Source of the DNA: Mytilus galloprovincialis
Taxonomy: Eukaryota; Mollusca; Bivalvia; Mytilida; Mytilidae
Length of the DNA stretch: 64,000 nucleotides
NCBI RefSeq assembly: GCF_965363235.1
Contig: NC_134850.1
Coordinates: forward strand, 44,078,602-44,142,601
Reading direction: 5' to 3'
The notes beneath the pieces are model-generated. The model saw only the letters and a program-made list of their open reading frames with translations, was not told the DNA's origin and made no database searches. Both the position numbers and the translations under genes were made by a program. Shown here piece after piece: positions 39,521-50,039 of this stretch. Position 1 is the first letter of the stretch. Each line of letters begins with the position of its first letter.

Positions 39521-39797
39521 TATTGTATAGCAATATAATATTTCCCACAGAAAGTAATCAAAAGTTAGAGTGCAATAAATTCCAATATTGCACTAGTGCA
39601 ATAAATCTTCAAATTCATGACGTCATGAACGTCAAAATCTTTACTTGGATATATCATATTGCTATACAATAAAAGGGTTATTGCATGAATATTGGGGTAT
39701 ATTGTCCCTCGTAGAACATATATTGCACTCGCATGCTCGTGCAATATAAAATTCTACTCGGGACAATATTCCCCAATATTCAGGTAATAACCCTATA
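39521..39797. mobile_element. Nested palindromic MITE
   Basis: The outer hairpin 39521-39675 has arms TTGTATAGCAATATAATATT and ATATCATATTGCTATACAAT. The adjoining hairpin 39671-39797 has arms GGGTTATTGCATGAATATTG and CAATATTCAGGTAATAACCC. CATGACGTCATGAACGTC lies in the first loop. No coding capacity. Confidence 0.7.
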
Positions 39798-40019
39798 TTA
39801 CTATATTATATGTCTCTGTTATTACAAACGCTGTGTCGATCTCTGAGGGTATAACACGCCCAAAATCTTAGATCTTAGAAAGATCATGCGGGTATTGTTT
39901 AGTTCAAATTTGCTATTTATTAATAAATGTATCTTTGCCATGCATAGCTCTTTTTACTTGTGCATATTTGGGTATATTGTTTGGTGATTTGGTGTCAATT
40001 TCCTCTCTGCAACACTTGC

Positions 40020-40175
40020 ATTAGGATTTCAAATATTTGGGCCTTGAGCAACACCAAAGACATATAATAAAATTAACGGTACCAATTTTCTAACACCAGA
40101 TGCGCATTTCGACAATACATGTCTCTTCAGTGATGCTCGTGGCCAAAATATTTGAAATCCAAAGCTTATATAAAA
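40020..40175. repeat. Fold-back of a related repeat
   Basis: GGATTTCAAATATTTGGGCC (from ~40025) is mirrored by GGCCAAAATATTTGAAATCC (to ~40160). CACCAGATGCGCATTTCGAC lies between. Related pieces: 39440-39500 and 56045-56125. Confidence 0.6.
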
Positions 40176-40273
40176 GATGAAGAGCTATAATCCAAAAGGT
40201 CCAAAAACTATAGCAAAATCCGTGAAAGGAATCATAGCTTTGAAATTGTCGAAATGTAAGTCTTGTGATGACA

Positions 40274-40457
40274 AATACCAATTTTGGTTGATTGAGGAAA
40301 CTTTGTATTTTCGTGGATATTTAATTTCGTAGTTTTGGCAAAGTCTGCATATATTTCTTTAGGAATATTCAAATTCGTTGAATATTTATATTCGAGATTC
40401 CCTATTCCCACGAAATCCACGAAAATTGGTATCCAACGAATATTAATGAATCCACAG
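40274..40457. mobile_element. Left-truncated MITE, relative of 1976-2182
   Basis: Ends CCACGAAAATTGGTATCCAA then AATGAATCCACAG. The left part retains only the inner ATACCAATTTTGGTTGATTG of the inverted end. Confidence 0.7.
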
Positions 40458-41539
40458 CCGTAAACAATTTTCTTGGTTCCAAAACACAGTAAATCTTTTA
40501 TATCCTTGACACAAAATATAATTCAGAAAAAAGCTAGAAAATTGTATTTCCGTGAAGTTGAAGATGTCACTATTACATCCCATCATTGTCCGCGCGCGGT
40601 TGGAGGCGGTGATTCCGTCAGTTTCTGGGTTTTTTTTTTTTATCTTAGTTTGAACATTGGAAAATTACAATTGCCTCTAATGTAATCAATAGGTTAGTCA
40701 AATTATTATTGTAGTAAAACAAACTAGTGTTATAAACATTCATAAACCTCGTCCATCTTTCATTATGCAAAAGGAAGCTGTTCATGATTTAAAACAAAAT
40801 AGTATCTCCTTTCTGTTTAACGAACAAGAAAAGTCTATTTCGAAGAGAGATGTGCATTACAATTATCTACAGCGTCAAGAAAATATCATTTTCTCGCTTT
40901 TTTCAAAATTAACGAGATACTAAAAATGTTTTTCTTGTAAAAGTCATAAAAGATGAACATTCAACGAAATTTTTAAATATTTTACCTGACCAATTGATAT
41001 TTTTATCTATTTAGATTACTGTGGAATGTTATTGTGAAAAACAATTACAAGTCAATAAATACTTTCTTCACTTTAAAGATTTGTTAACTTGTTTTTCTTT
41101 ACGCATTAAAAATAACTTCTCACATACTTATCAAAAGTTTGACTTTTCATATTCGACAGTGTTACATACTAACTTCTATTGAAATCTTAATATGACATTG
41201 CACAAAAATGGATAGTGGTTTAGTACAATGTAGAGTATTTACATCCATGTATTTGATGGGTTTGTTGAAGTACCGTGAAGATTCTTTGCATGAGTCCAAC
41301 CGTGAGAACTTGTCGTCTGCTAATGTATTGTCATTTCGCGGTTATTTTTGTAGAAGCAACGTGTTGGTCCTGCAGTGTCCTCTTGAAGTTATAGATATGA
41401 CAAATTATGTTTACTTATGACATAATACCAACACCCCCACTTTAACTGGCGTATTTTGATCTATTTTGTTGGTCGTAATAAGTTCTTTTTAAAAAAAGAT
41501 AAATAGTAGATACATTGTGCATTTCAAAAATTCAAAAGG

Positions 41540-41645
41540 ACCAGGTATATAATTTTGTACACCAGACGCGCGTTTCGTCTACAAAGTACTGATTAGTGAC
41601 TCACGAATAAAGTACGAGGCTTAAGAGCATTGAGAACTTACACGT
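41540..41645 (+). repeat. ACGCG-family repeat, fragment
   Basis: ACCAGACGCGCGTTTCGTCT, then a TAGTGAC..CGAATAAAG form and AAGAGCATTGAG. The remaining sequence 41646-42603 shows nothing recognisable. Confidence 0.7.
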
Positions 41646-42603
41646 TTTTTTACAGCTAAATTACTCTATTCAGAACTAAATTTTCATAAAAGAGCCTTGG
41701 TAATGTATTTATCTTTGGTTATTATATAATATTAACCTATGTGTTACTGATCAGCAATAATATAATTACGACCGGCGTTTATAAATTGTGATTTGTCGTT
41801 TTTTTCTCTGACAAGACGTAAATGATTCAGGCCACTACAAAAACAATACGAACTTTCCAAGAAATGTAGCTATAAAAGTGTTTTTTTTGGGTAAAAATAT
41901 ATGGTAGAGAATGTATTTTTGATTATTGCAAATATATTAAAAGGAGGTATACTGAGTACTGCGTATATCATATATCATATAAAATTATTTTTTGATCGGC
42001 AACTACTTTAAAAAATCGGGACTGTCATCAATCTCAAACACAACACACAAATGAAACAACAACATATCCGATTACCGAATGTATCCCCTCAGTACTTTGG
42101 CATTTGCATGGACATACTGATATTGTTTTATAGGATTTCAATAAATCAACACTGGATATCATTTGATGTTTATGAATACGGTTATACCTCTATGATTCCT
42201 TGTCGGGTTTGGTTAACGGTTGGATCTTTGGCAGCTATACAAGTTCCTTAATGTTTATCAGGTGTTGATTTTCGAATGTTTTTTTTTTACCTTAAATAAC
42301 ATAATTTCTAAAAGGGCAGCTGATGTAAAGAATTGATACCTTTTAACGATAATATTTATACTGTTTATATTGGTTTAGAAGAGAGGCGAGAAATACCATA
42401 AGATACTCGACGGGTGCCAAATGTGGAGCAGGATCTGCATACCCTTCTAGAGCATTTGAGATAACCCCCAGATTTTGTAAGGTTCGTGTTGCTCAGTTTT
42501 TAGTTATCTACGTTGTGTTTTATGATTTATTGTTTGTCTGTTGGTAATTTTTCTTTTTTAGTCATGGTGTTGTTAATTTATTTTCGATTCATGCGTCTAA
42601 ATA

Positions 42604-43036
42604 AACTCATCATAGATACCAGGATTTAATTTTTTACTAACGTCAGGCGCGTGTTTTGTCCATCAGTGACGCTCGAATCCATAAAGTTAAAAATGACAAA
42701 TAAAGTTGAAGAGCATTGATGACTAAATTTCCCAAAGGTTTTGCCAAGTACAGCTAAGGTAATCTATTCATGAGGTAAAAAACACCTTAGTATTTCAAAA
42801 TCTCAAACTTTTTGTAAACAGTTAATTTAAATATTACCATATCACTGATAATTCATGTCAGCACAGAAAAGCTGACTACTGGGCTGGTGATACCCTCGGG
42901 GAATTAAAACTCCACCAGCAGTGGCATCGACCCATTGGTTGTAAATAAACTCATCATAGATACCAGGATTTAAATTTGTATTTACGCCAGACGCGCTTTC
43001 GTCTACTAAAAACTCATCAGTGACGCTCGAATCCAA
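42604..43036 (+). repeat. ACGCG-family repeat, one unit plus the start of the next
   Basis: CTCATCATAGATACCAGGAT begins at about 42607 and again at about 42948, 341 bp later, each followed by a CAGGCGCG/CAGACGCG motif and CATCAGTGACGCTCGAATCC. Between them lie AAGTTGAAGAGCATTGATGA, ACAGCTAAGGTAATCTATTC, TGGTGATACCCTCGGGG and CACCAGCAGTGGCATCGACC. This shows the family's unit is about 340 bp and can lie head to tail. Confidence 0.85.
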
Positions 43037-43074
43037 ATGTCCCTTTGGTATCTTTCACATCTCTTTTACAAAAG

Positions 43075-43330
43075 GGACATTTAAACTACTGAAGTCGAAA
43101 ATAAACTGACAACCCCATTGCAAAAACAAAATAGAAGAAAAGACCAGCAGACACCCCCAACAGCACATAAAACACTAGACTGAGCAACTCGAACCTCATC
43201 GAAAACTTGGGGGGGGGGGGGGGGTGGGGGCGGGGGGAATCTCTCTCAGGTGCTCCGGAATGGTAAACAAATTATGCTTCACAAGTGCCCATTTTAGTAC
43301 AAACCTAGTGATAAGTCTTATTCGGCAGGT
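43075..43330. repeat. Dispersed repeat (AGCAACNCGAAC family) with long G run
   Basis: Shares its layout with 48120-48345 and 48757-48965: an A-rich start, AGACTGAGCAACTCGAACCT, a G-rich stretch, CTCCGGAATGGTAAACA and a GCTTCACA..TGCCCAT end. The 29-bp G-rich run at 43209-43237 could form a quadruplex. Confidence 0.6.
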
Positions 43331-44206
43331 CACTTTCGACGAAAATGGAACGGAAGTGTAGTAAAGGCTATTTGGGATTTATCTGTTGACATCTGTGGAA
43401 GGGACATTAAATAACGGTTAACAAACTCGTGAAGGCGCCCGTAAAATTTACGAAAGAACTTTTTCATTTTCAACAGTTACAACTCTTGGTTTAATAATTT
43501 CCTTATGAGCAGCAACTCTTTATGAAAGAAATCATTATAGAAAATATAAACCTTGTTATATCGTTAAGTGTGAGAAATATAATTCGTATGCAGGCGCTGT
43601 TTGAATGCAACTACACAGAAATGAAAAGTTCACAATTGGGAAGCTGAAATCATCTTTTCCAGAGTTTGTATTAGCAAAAAACATAGTCATCAAGTCAGGC
43701 ACAATAGATTAATTTTATTCGAACATTATCATAACTATGCCATAAGGTCAAGTAAACCGCGATATGTGTTTTCTTGGCATCTTAAACTGGTATAATATAT
43801 ATATATATGTCTAGCTTATGATGCATTTTATAACAGAAATAAATGCACAACATAAAATATTATTTACATTGCATACAGAAGGTAAAAGGAAGGAGATATA
43901 TATATATTTTTAAATTTTGATTGAAGGAGTTACTGAAACCATTTTGCAGATAACGGATTGGTATTTCGAGAATTAACAAATCAACAAACAGAGATAATGG
44001 ATTGAAATATCGAGATCACGGATTAGGAAACCGAAATAACGGGTTATTAATCCGTGATCATGGATTAATTTTATTTTTGTCGTGTGTGCTTTTAAAGCTT
44101 GTGTACCATAGCATGTGTGTTATGATGTATAGAACATGAAATAACAACATACATACATATTTATCCAATAGAAAAAAATGTATGGAGCTTCAAATTACTG
44201 GTACAG

Positions 44207-44371
44207 ATAAACTCATCATAGATACCAGGATTAAAATTTTATATTTACGTCAGACGCGCGTTTCGTCTTCAAAAGACTCATCAGTGACGCTCGAATTAAA
44301 AAAAATGTTTAAAAGGCCAAATAAGAGTATGAGTCGAAGAGCATTGAGGACCAAAAAATCCTAAAAGGGTT
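44207..44371 (+). repeat. ACGCG-family repeat, copy
   Basis: ATAGATACCAGGATTAAAAT, CGTCAGACGCGCGTTTCGTC, CATCAGTGACGCTCGAATTA and GAGTCGAAGAGCATTGAGGA. It abuts the fold-back fragment starting at 44372. Confidence 0.85.
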
Positions 44372-44580
44372 GCCACGTCATCAGGCAAGGTCACCTTTTT
44401 TCATGACGTCACAATAGGAAAATTCAGAAGAAAACAAAACATTTTGACGTCACAGTAAAATTTCGACTAATTATTTGCCGAGAACAGATTTTTCACTAGT
44501 GAGGAGAAATATTTTTCTCACACCGGTCAGGAAATATGAAAATAGCACAAAAATTAGAGAAACAGAAATATTAAATTTGA
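44372..44580. mobile_element. Fragment of the CRE-bearing fold-back family
   Basis: Inverse match to 27590-27780 with blocks GGTCACCTTTTTTCATGACG, GCCGAGAACAGATTTTTCAC and GTGAGGAGAAATATTTTTCT. It keeps TGACGTCA at 44404-44411 and 44445-44452. Confidence 0.75.
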
Positions 44581-44820
44581 TTAATTGATAACAACGCAAA
44601 GAAAATTGAAAAAATAAATCGAACACTGAGATTTATATCTGATGATCACTGATTTATTTTTGATATAAACTACTTACTAGTAAATACATTATTTGCTATT
44701 ATCTAAAATTCGAAGACGTTGGGCTTTGGCAGTATTATTTTTTAAAACTATTAATGATAAGATTCCTCTACATGTACATTCCTTTTAAGTATTGAAATAT
44801 TTTTTATGACATAATCCTTT

Positions 44821-45069
44821 TTGTTAGGGAAACCACTTCAAGTACCTCAGGTAAGAACATACTGCCTTGGCTTTCGTTCCTTCAGGTATGAAAATGTAAC
44901 GATCTGGAATGAGTTATCTGTCAGCTATCAGTTTCAACCATTTCAAAAGTTTAATTACCAACTGGAATGGTCAGCCATGCAGATGTGGTGCCTGCAGATC
45001 ATGAAGAATAAAGATTCACGTATATGTACCTTTTGTTCATGTGCAGTACACAATTATTTTCATTGTTAA
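44821..45069 (+). pseudogene. Possible C-terminal scrap of a non-LTR reverse transcriptase
   Basis: The frame reads VPQVRTYCLGFRSFRYENVT, then IWNELS and FQKFNYQLEW. The pattern of a basic residue plus T, G..SF.Y, WN.L and F..F is what the tail of LINE-type ORF2 proteins usually shows. It is short and no upstream polymerase motif is nearby, so the match is suggestive only. Confidence 0.4.
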
Positions 45070-45654
45070 GTTTTTAGAAGTCAATAATGCTGATTTCTTT
45101 ATAGAAATCCAATTTTCGCCAATAAAGCCAATTTCTTCAAATAGTTTAAATTTTTACATAAATGTGTGCAGTGACATTATATCTACCTCTTATTCATTAG
45201 TTAGACAGAACGTATAATTTACTAATATTAGAAAGCTATCATTCATCATACTAATAACAACACATTGTAGGTAAAGTATATATATAGGATTGACTTTTCA
45301 ATTCTGGTTTTAATTAGGTATATTAATCATGGAAAATTTTTAATTTATTTCCTCGCACCAAAAAAATATCGATTTCAAAGCATCTAGACTCATCATTAAA
45401 TCAAATGGTTAAAGCCAGTCAAATAAACAGACAGTTTGTTTGTCTATGGTGTAATCAATTGACGCGTCTGCGCCTCTGACAAATTTGATTTAGAAACATT
45501 GGCAACTTGTTTACCATGTGATCTGTTAGAATACACATTGAACTGATCCTAGGTGATCACGTTATATTTTCTTAACTGCCAAATCGGCACCATTCAGGCG
45601 GCGCGGCGGTACTAATTAACACTGGAAATGTCGGACGGATTTCCACGATGACCG
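45070..45654. other. Intergenic, nothing recognised
   Basis: AT-rich sequence without recognised repeat, exon or RNA gene; it ends at the first copy of the ~1-kb tandem unit. Confidence 0.5.
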
Positions 45655-47511
45655 ACACCACTATGTTAAGGTGATATGAATGTTTCCTATTTCAGAAAAG
45701 AGTTCATCTAGTGCAAGATGATCATGCCAATCTCTAGATTAATGAATAGTACATGAATGGGACAAGCAGTCTTTTATTGATATATTATATCGATATCTTT
45801 CCATAATCCATCTTACAAAATAAGTGACATTCTCGTAAAGTATACGCCAAATGGTTACAATATTGAATGGAAATATTACAGGACATGATAATTCAAGATA
45901 AAATATATCATCAACATCACCCACTGATACAAAAAGATACGCATACATGTATTTATAAAGGGTCATCCTTCTTTCGTTTGAAATATGATTAATTACTCAC
46001 AATACGGGGGGAAATGCACGTAGGAGGAAAGAGGTAAATTAGTAAAATGCAACTTATTAAATTTAAAATAAATAAAAGTACTTTCTGAAGAATATGAAAT
46101 CAAAATACTATGTTTTTAATCTAGGATATCTATAGTAATCAATTATAGTAAAAAAATCACAGATAAAGTGAGGTTAAAAAGCAAGGGCATCTTAATTCCA
46201 AACAACTCATAACTCATTTTAATAATTTAAAATTCCCGTTACAATATGTATGGAAAAGACTCGTCACTTTTGTAAAGTGTGCACAGTATGCTCTTTTTGT
46301 AAATCTATAATATGATAAATGTGACAGTCGACGATAAGTAAAAGTGAACATATCTATTATTTTCTTTCAGTTACTCTCTCCACTACAGGGGAACCAACTT
46401 TTTATTTTGTCAATGTTTGTGAGTGTTTTACAGTCTTTGAATGGAATATAGACTTATTTGTCGAAATCATGACAAAAGAAAGGAAAACGATTAAAAGACA
46501 GTCTAAAAAACACTTCATAAAGAACTAAAGACTGACCAACATCAAGACTGCCAATAACCAAGGACCTCTATGTTAAGGTGATTTGACAGTTTCCTAGATA
46601 AGGAAAAGCAAGATGAGCATGCAAATCCGTAGATAAATGTATAGTACATGAATAGCAGTCTTTTCTTGATATCGACAGCTTTCCATAATTAAATTTACAT
46701 CCTCGTATACTATATGTATTCTGTATAAATAAGACAAATGGTTAAAATATTCAATAGTTATATTACAAGACACGGAAATTCATGATCAAGATAAAATATA
46801 TCAGCAACATCACCCTTAAAAAGGGTCATCCTTCTTTCGTGTGAAATATGCAATATGTCTTGCAATACGGAGAGATATGCACGTACATGGAAAGGGGTAT
46901 ATTAGTAAAATATGAATATTGATAACAAATTCAGAATGAATAAGAGTAATTCTTAAAGAAAATTAAATCCAAATACTTTATAATAAATCTAGAATTAACT
47001 TATTTGCTATAGTAAAAAGTATAAAATTCAGATGAGTTATACAGCAAGAGGCACAATACTTGAAAACGACTCATACTCAGAATAATTTAAAATGCTGCTG
47101 TTGCAATATAAATGGAAAAAGACTCGACACTGTAAAGGATGCACAGTATGCTCTCTGTGTTAATCTTTGATGGGTAAATGCAAACATATCTAGTAAATTG
47201 TTGTATTCAAATGTAAAAATGTGTCATATTGAGTAGATAAATTTATAAAGAAACTATCAATAAATAAAAACTGTGGACTGGTTGGAAAACACAAACGAAA
47301 GATAACAGTTTTTGCCATTTACTATCTTTAGGCATCTGTTTACGTTACAAGAGAACTAACAGTTTATTCAGTAAATGTTTGTGAGAGCTTTACAGTATTA
47401 TTTGAATCAAATAAAGACTTGTTTGTCGAAATCATGTCAAAAGAAAGGAAAAACGATAAAAAGACAGTATACTAAACACTTCACAAAGAAGAAATGACTG
47501 AGCAACATCAA

Positions 47512-47666
47512 GACTGTCAAATACCATGGACCTCTATATTAGGATTGTCAAATACCGTAGACCTCTTTATTAGGATTGTCAAATACCGTGGACCTCTTTA
47601 TTAGGACTGTCAAATACCGTGGACCTCTTTATTAGGATTGTCAAATACCGTGGACATCTTTATTAG
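47512..47666. repeat. 31-bp minisatellite, five units
   Basis: The unit ATTGTCAAATACCGTGGACC plus TCTTTATTAGG repeats at the boundary between the second and third ~1-kb copies. Its single-copy version is seen at the boundary of copies 1 and 2 (CAATAACCAAGGACCTCTAT near 46551). Confidence 0.9.
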
Positions 47667-48119
47667 AATGATTCAATGTTTCCTACTTTAAAAAATGCAA
47701 GATGATCATGGCAATCCGTAGATAAATGTAGAGTGCACGAAGGAGACAAGCAGTCTTGTCTTGATATGTTATATAGATATCGATATCTATCCATACTTAA
47801 TCTTACATCCTCGTAAAGTATAGGACTACTGGTTATATTAGTCAAATGGTTACAATATTGAATAGCAATACTACAAGACTCGAGAATTCAAGATAAAAGA
47901 TATCAGCAACATCAGCAAATGACACCAAAAGATATACACACTTAAAAGGGTCATCCTTTTTTCGTGTGAGATATGCATTTAGTACTTTCGAGACGGGGAG
48001 AAATGCACGTACGATGAAAGTGGTTTATCGGTAATATATGAATATTCAAAATTCATTATGAATTACAGTAAAACCTGAGAAATGTAATATCCGCATTCTA
48101 TGTACTTAAAAAGAGGAGC

Positions 48120-48345
48120 AAAAGATACCAGAGGGATTTCAAATTCAAAAATAAAAAATAAACTGATTTCGACATGGCTGAAAAAAGACAAACAGACAAA
48201 TAATAGTACACAAGACACAACATAGATAGACTAAGCAACACCAACCACACCAAAAACAGGGGGTGAAATCAGGGGCTCCAGAAGAGTAAGCAGATCCTGC
48301 TACACATGTGGCTCCCGTCGTGTTGCTCATGTTTTACAAACCATG
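48120..48345. repeat. Dispersed repeat (AGCAACNCGAAC family)
   Basis: AAGACACAACATAGATAGAC, TAAGCAACACCAACCACACC, GGGGCTCCAGAAGAGTAAGC and GCTCCCGTCGTGTTGCTCAT. The minus-strand open frame here is incidental. Confidence 0.65.
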
Positions 48346-48756
48346 TAAATAGTCTAATTAATCTACAATTGATTAACATGATGAAGTGAAAATTTTACAT
48401 ATGAAAAACTAGTCAAATAGCAAGAGCGATGCAATAATTCCAATTCACTCATACTTAAAACTACCAAAATAGTTTTAAATGCCCGGTTAAGTATGGAAAA
48501 AACTCGTTTTGATGTTTTTTTTTGTAAATGGTACACACCACGCTCTCTTCTCTAATTTAAATTACAATAAATGTGACTGTTGTGGATATGTTGCTGGTAG
48601 TTTTAAGTAATTGTCGAAACAGCTTTATCGTTTTGCTTTCTGTACCTCAAGAACAAGGTCTCTTAACATATCCAGTAATTTGTTTTATTGAATGTTAAAA
48701 CAAGTCATTATGGATAAACAAAAATAAACAGAGAATATGATTCATAAAAAAGGTGA

Positions 48757-48965
48757 ATTATACCAGAGAGCGAAAATAAAAACTCCATTGTCTAAGAGAG
48801 ACCTCAAAATTATAGCAAAAAAGAAAATGACGAAAATACCAACAAAAAGCACAAAAGAATCAAAGACTTAGCAACACGAACAGCAGTGAGAGCCGATGTC
48901 ACGCGTCGGAAGAGTTAGCATTATTTGCTTCACATAAAGCACCCGTCGTGTTGTTCGTGGTAAAT
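48757..48965. repeat. Dispersed repeat (AGCAACNCGAAC family)
   Basis: TTATACCAGAGAGCGAAAAT, CTTAGCAACACGAACAGCAG, GTCGGAAGAGTTAGCA and GCACCCGTCGTGTTGTTCGT, collinear with 48120-48345. Confidence 0.65.
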
Positions 48966-49849
48966 ACTAATTCAGAATCCATTCTCACTTTGTTATGCAA
49001 CCATGCATCGAGAGTTTAGCTACAAGTTGAACATAGACGTGGTTATATGTAGCACTGTTTATATGATGAGTATTGGGGGTCTCACATTACCAAACACAGA
49101 AGTTAAACGTTACGTACTTACCTGCTGGTATGGAGGGGGAATTAGCGACAGTTAAAAGGTTTAAACTCGTTTTCGCGACATGGCTTCATACATTTTTTTT
49201 AGTCTAGCCACCCTTTGTAACAGGGACTTGAAGAAAGGAGGAGACATGCGTGTCAGAAACTATTTTGTTGCTGTTGCTGACTAAAACAATTATTATAGAC
49301 TTTTTATAACAACATATATTAATCTACAGCTATTCTAACATTGATAAACCAGCGAATACAAACTATAAATTTTAAAACACTTTAAAACATTCCTCCAATT
49401 CCCATTTTTTTTAAATCTGGTAAAAAAAGTTAAAATTTCATATGGGAATAGAAGGAAAACTTGTGCAAACAAAGGATTATAATGTATAACATTGTTTTAT
49501 CAACTCAAAGTTAACAGTACTAACACAAATTTCAGTAACCCATTGTAGCACACACATCATAACTTCACTGTATAACAGTCTATAAAAGTTTATTAATATA
49601 TTCAACATGAATAGGGTGGGAGGCTGCATCACCAACTTGTACTGTTGTGGTTGAGGTATATATCCATAAGCTCTTCTAATCTTTTGTTCCGGCATATTTT
49701 CTTTTTTGGGGCCACTTTCTTCCCACTGGTGTCATACTGGAACATGGTCAGGGCGTAGCTTCCTCATACTTCAGTATTTTTAAAGAGTTTAAAGTTGTTT
49801 GGATGTGGGTGCAGGAATGTTTCTTAAGCTTGCTTTTTACTTTTGATTA
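48966..49849. other. Intergenic, nothing recognised
   Basis: AT-rich; no repeat family or exon recognised. A 72-codon minus-strand frame at 49477-49695 has no supporting feature. Confidence 0.5.
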
Positions 49850-50030
49850 GGGCCAGCCTTCTGGTGTGGGATTTTCTCGATGTGTTGAAGACCAATTGGT
49901 GGCTGTGCCCTGTTTTCTTCTCTTTGGTCGGGTTGTTGTCTCTTTGACGAAACGCGTGTCTAGCGCAAATACAAAATTTCAATCCTGGTATCTATGATGA
50001 GTTTATTTATTTCCCCAATTCCATTTTCAA
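49850..50030 (+). repeat. Second retroelement tail type, interrupted by an ACGCG fragment
   Basis: TTAGGGCCAGCCTTCTGGTG, GTGTTGAAGACC, GGTCGGGTTGTTGTCTCTTT, then an insertion of about 60 bp (GAAACGCGTGTCTAGCGCAA to ATGATGAGTTTATTT), then TTTCCCCAATTCCATTTTCA. The intact order is visible at 56450-56600. Confidence 0.7.
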
Positions 50031-50039
50031 TTGAACAAA

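Larger units (their letters stand above)
45655..48545. repeat. Three diverged tandem copies of a ~0.9-1.1-kb unit
   Basis: Copies start near 45655, 46555 and 47640. Each runs in order through a TGTTTCCTA/AGTTTCCTA block, GCAAGATGATCATG (variants), AGCAGTCTT.T.TTGATAT, an ACAAATGGTTA.AATATT block, AGGGTCATCCTTCTTTCGTG, a GAGA.ATGCACGTA block, and an ACTCG...TGTAAA..TGCACA...GCTCT block. Copies 1 and 2 close with GTTTGTGAG..TTTACAGT and ATGACAAAAGAAAGGAAAAC (ATGTCAAAAGAAAGGAAAAA in copy 2). No protein frame is conserved between copies. Confidence 0.85.

Noticed and set aside
45739-47845. Related minus-strand open frames (RYRYNIS.. in 45739-45966, RYRYLYNIS.. in 47663-47845)
   Set aside because: Their likeness comes from the ~1-kb tandem duplication; the middle copy does not keep the frame, so protein selection is not supported.
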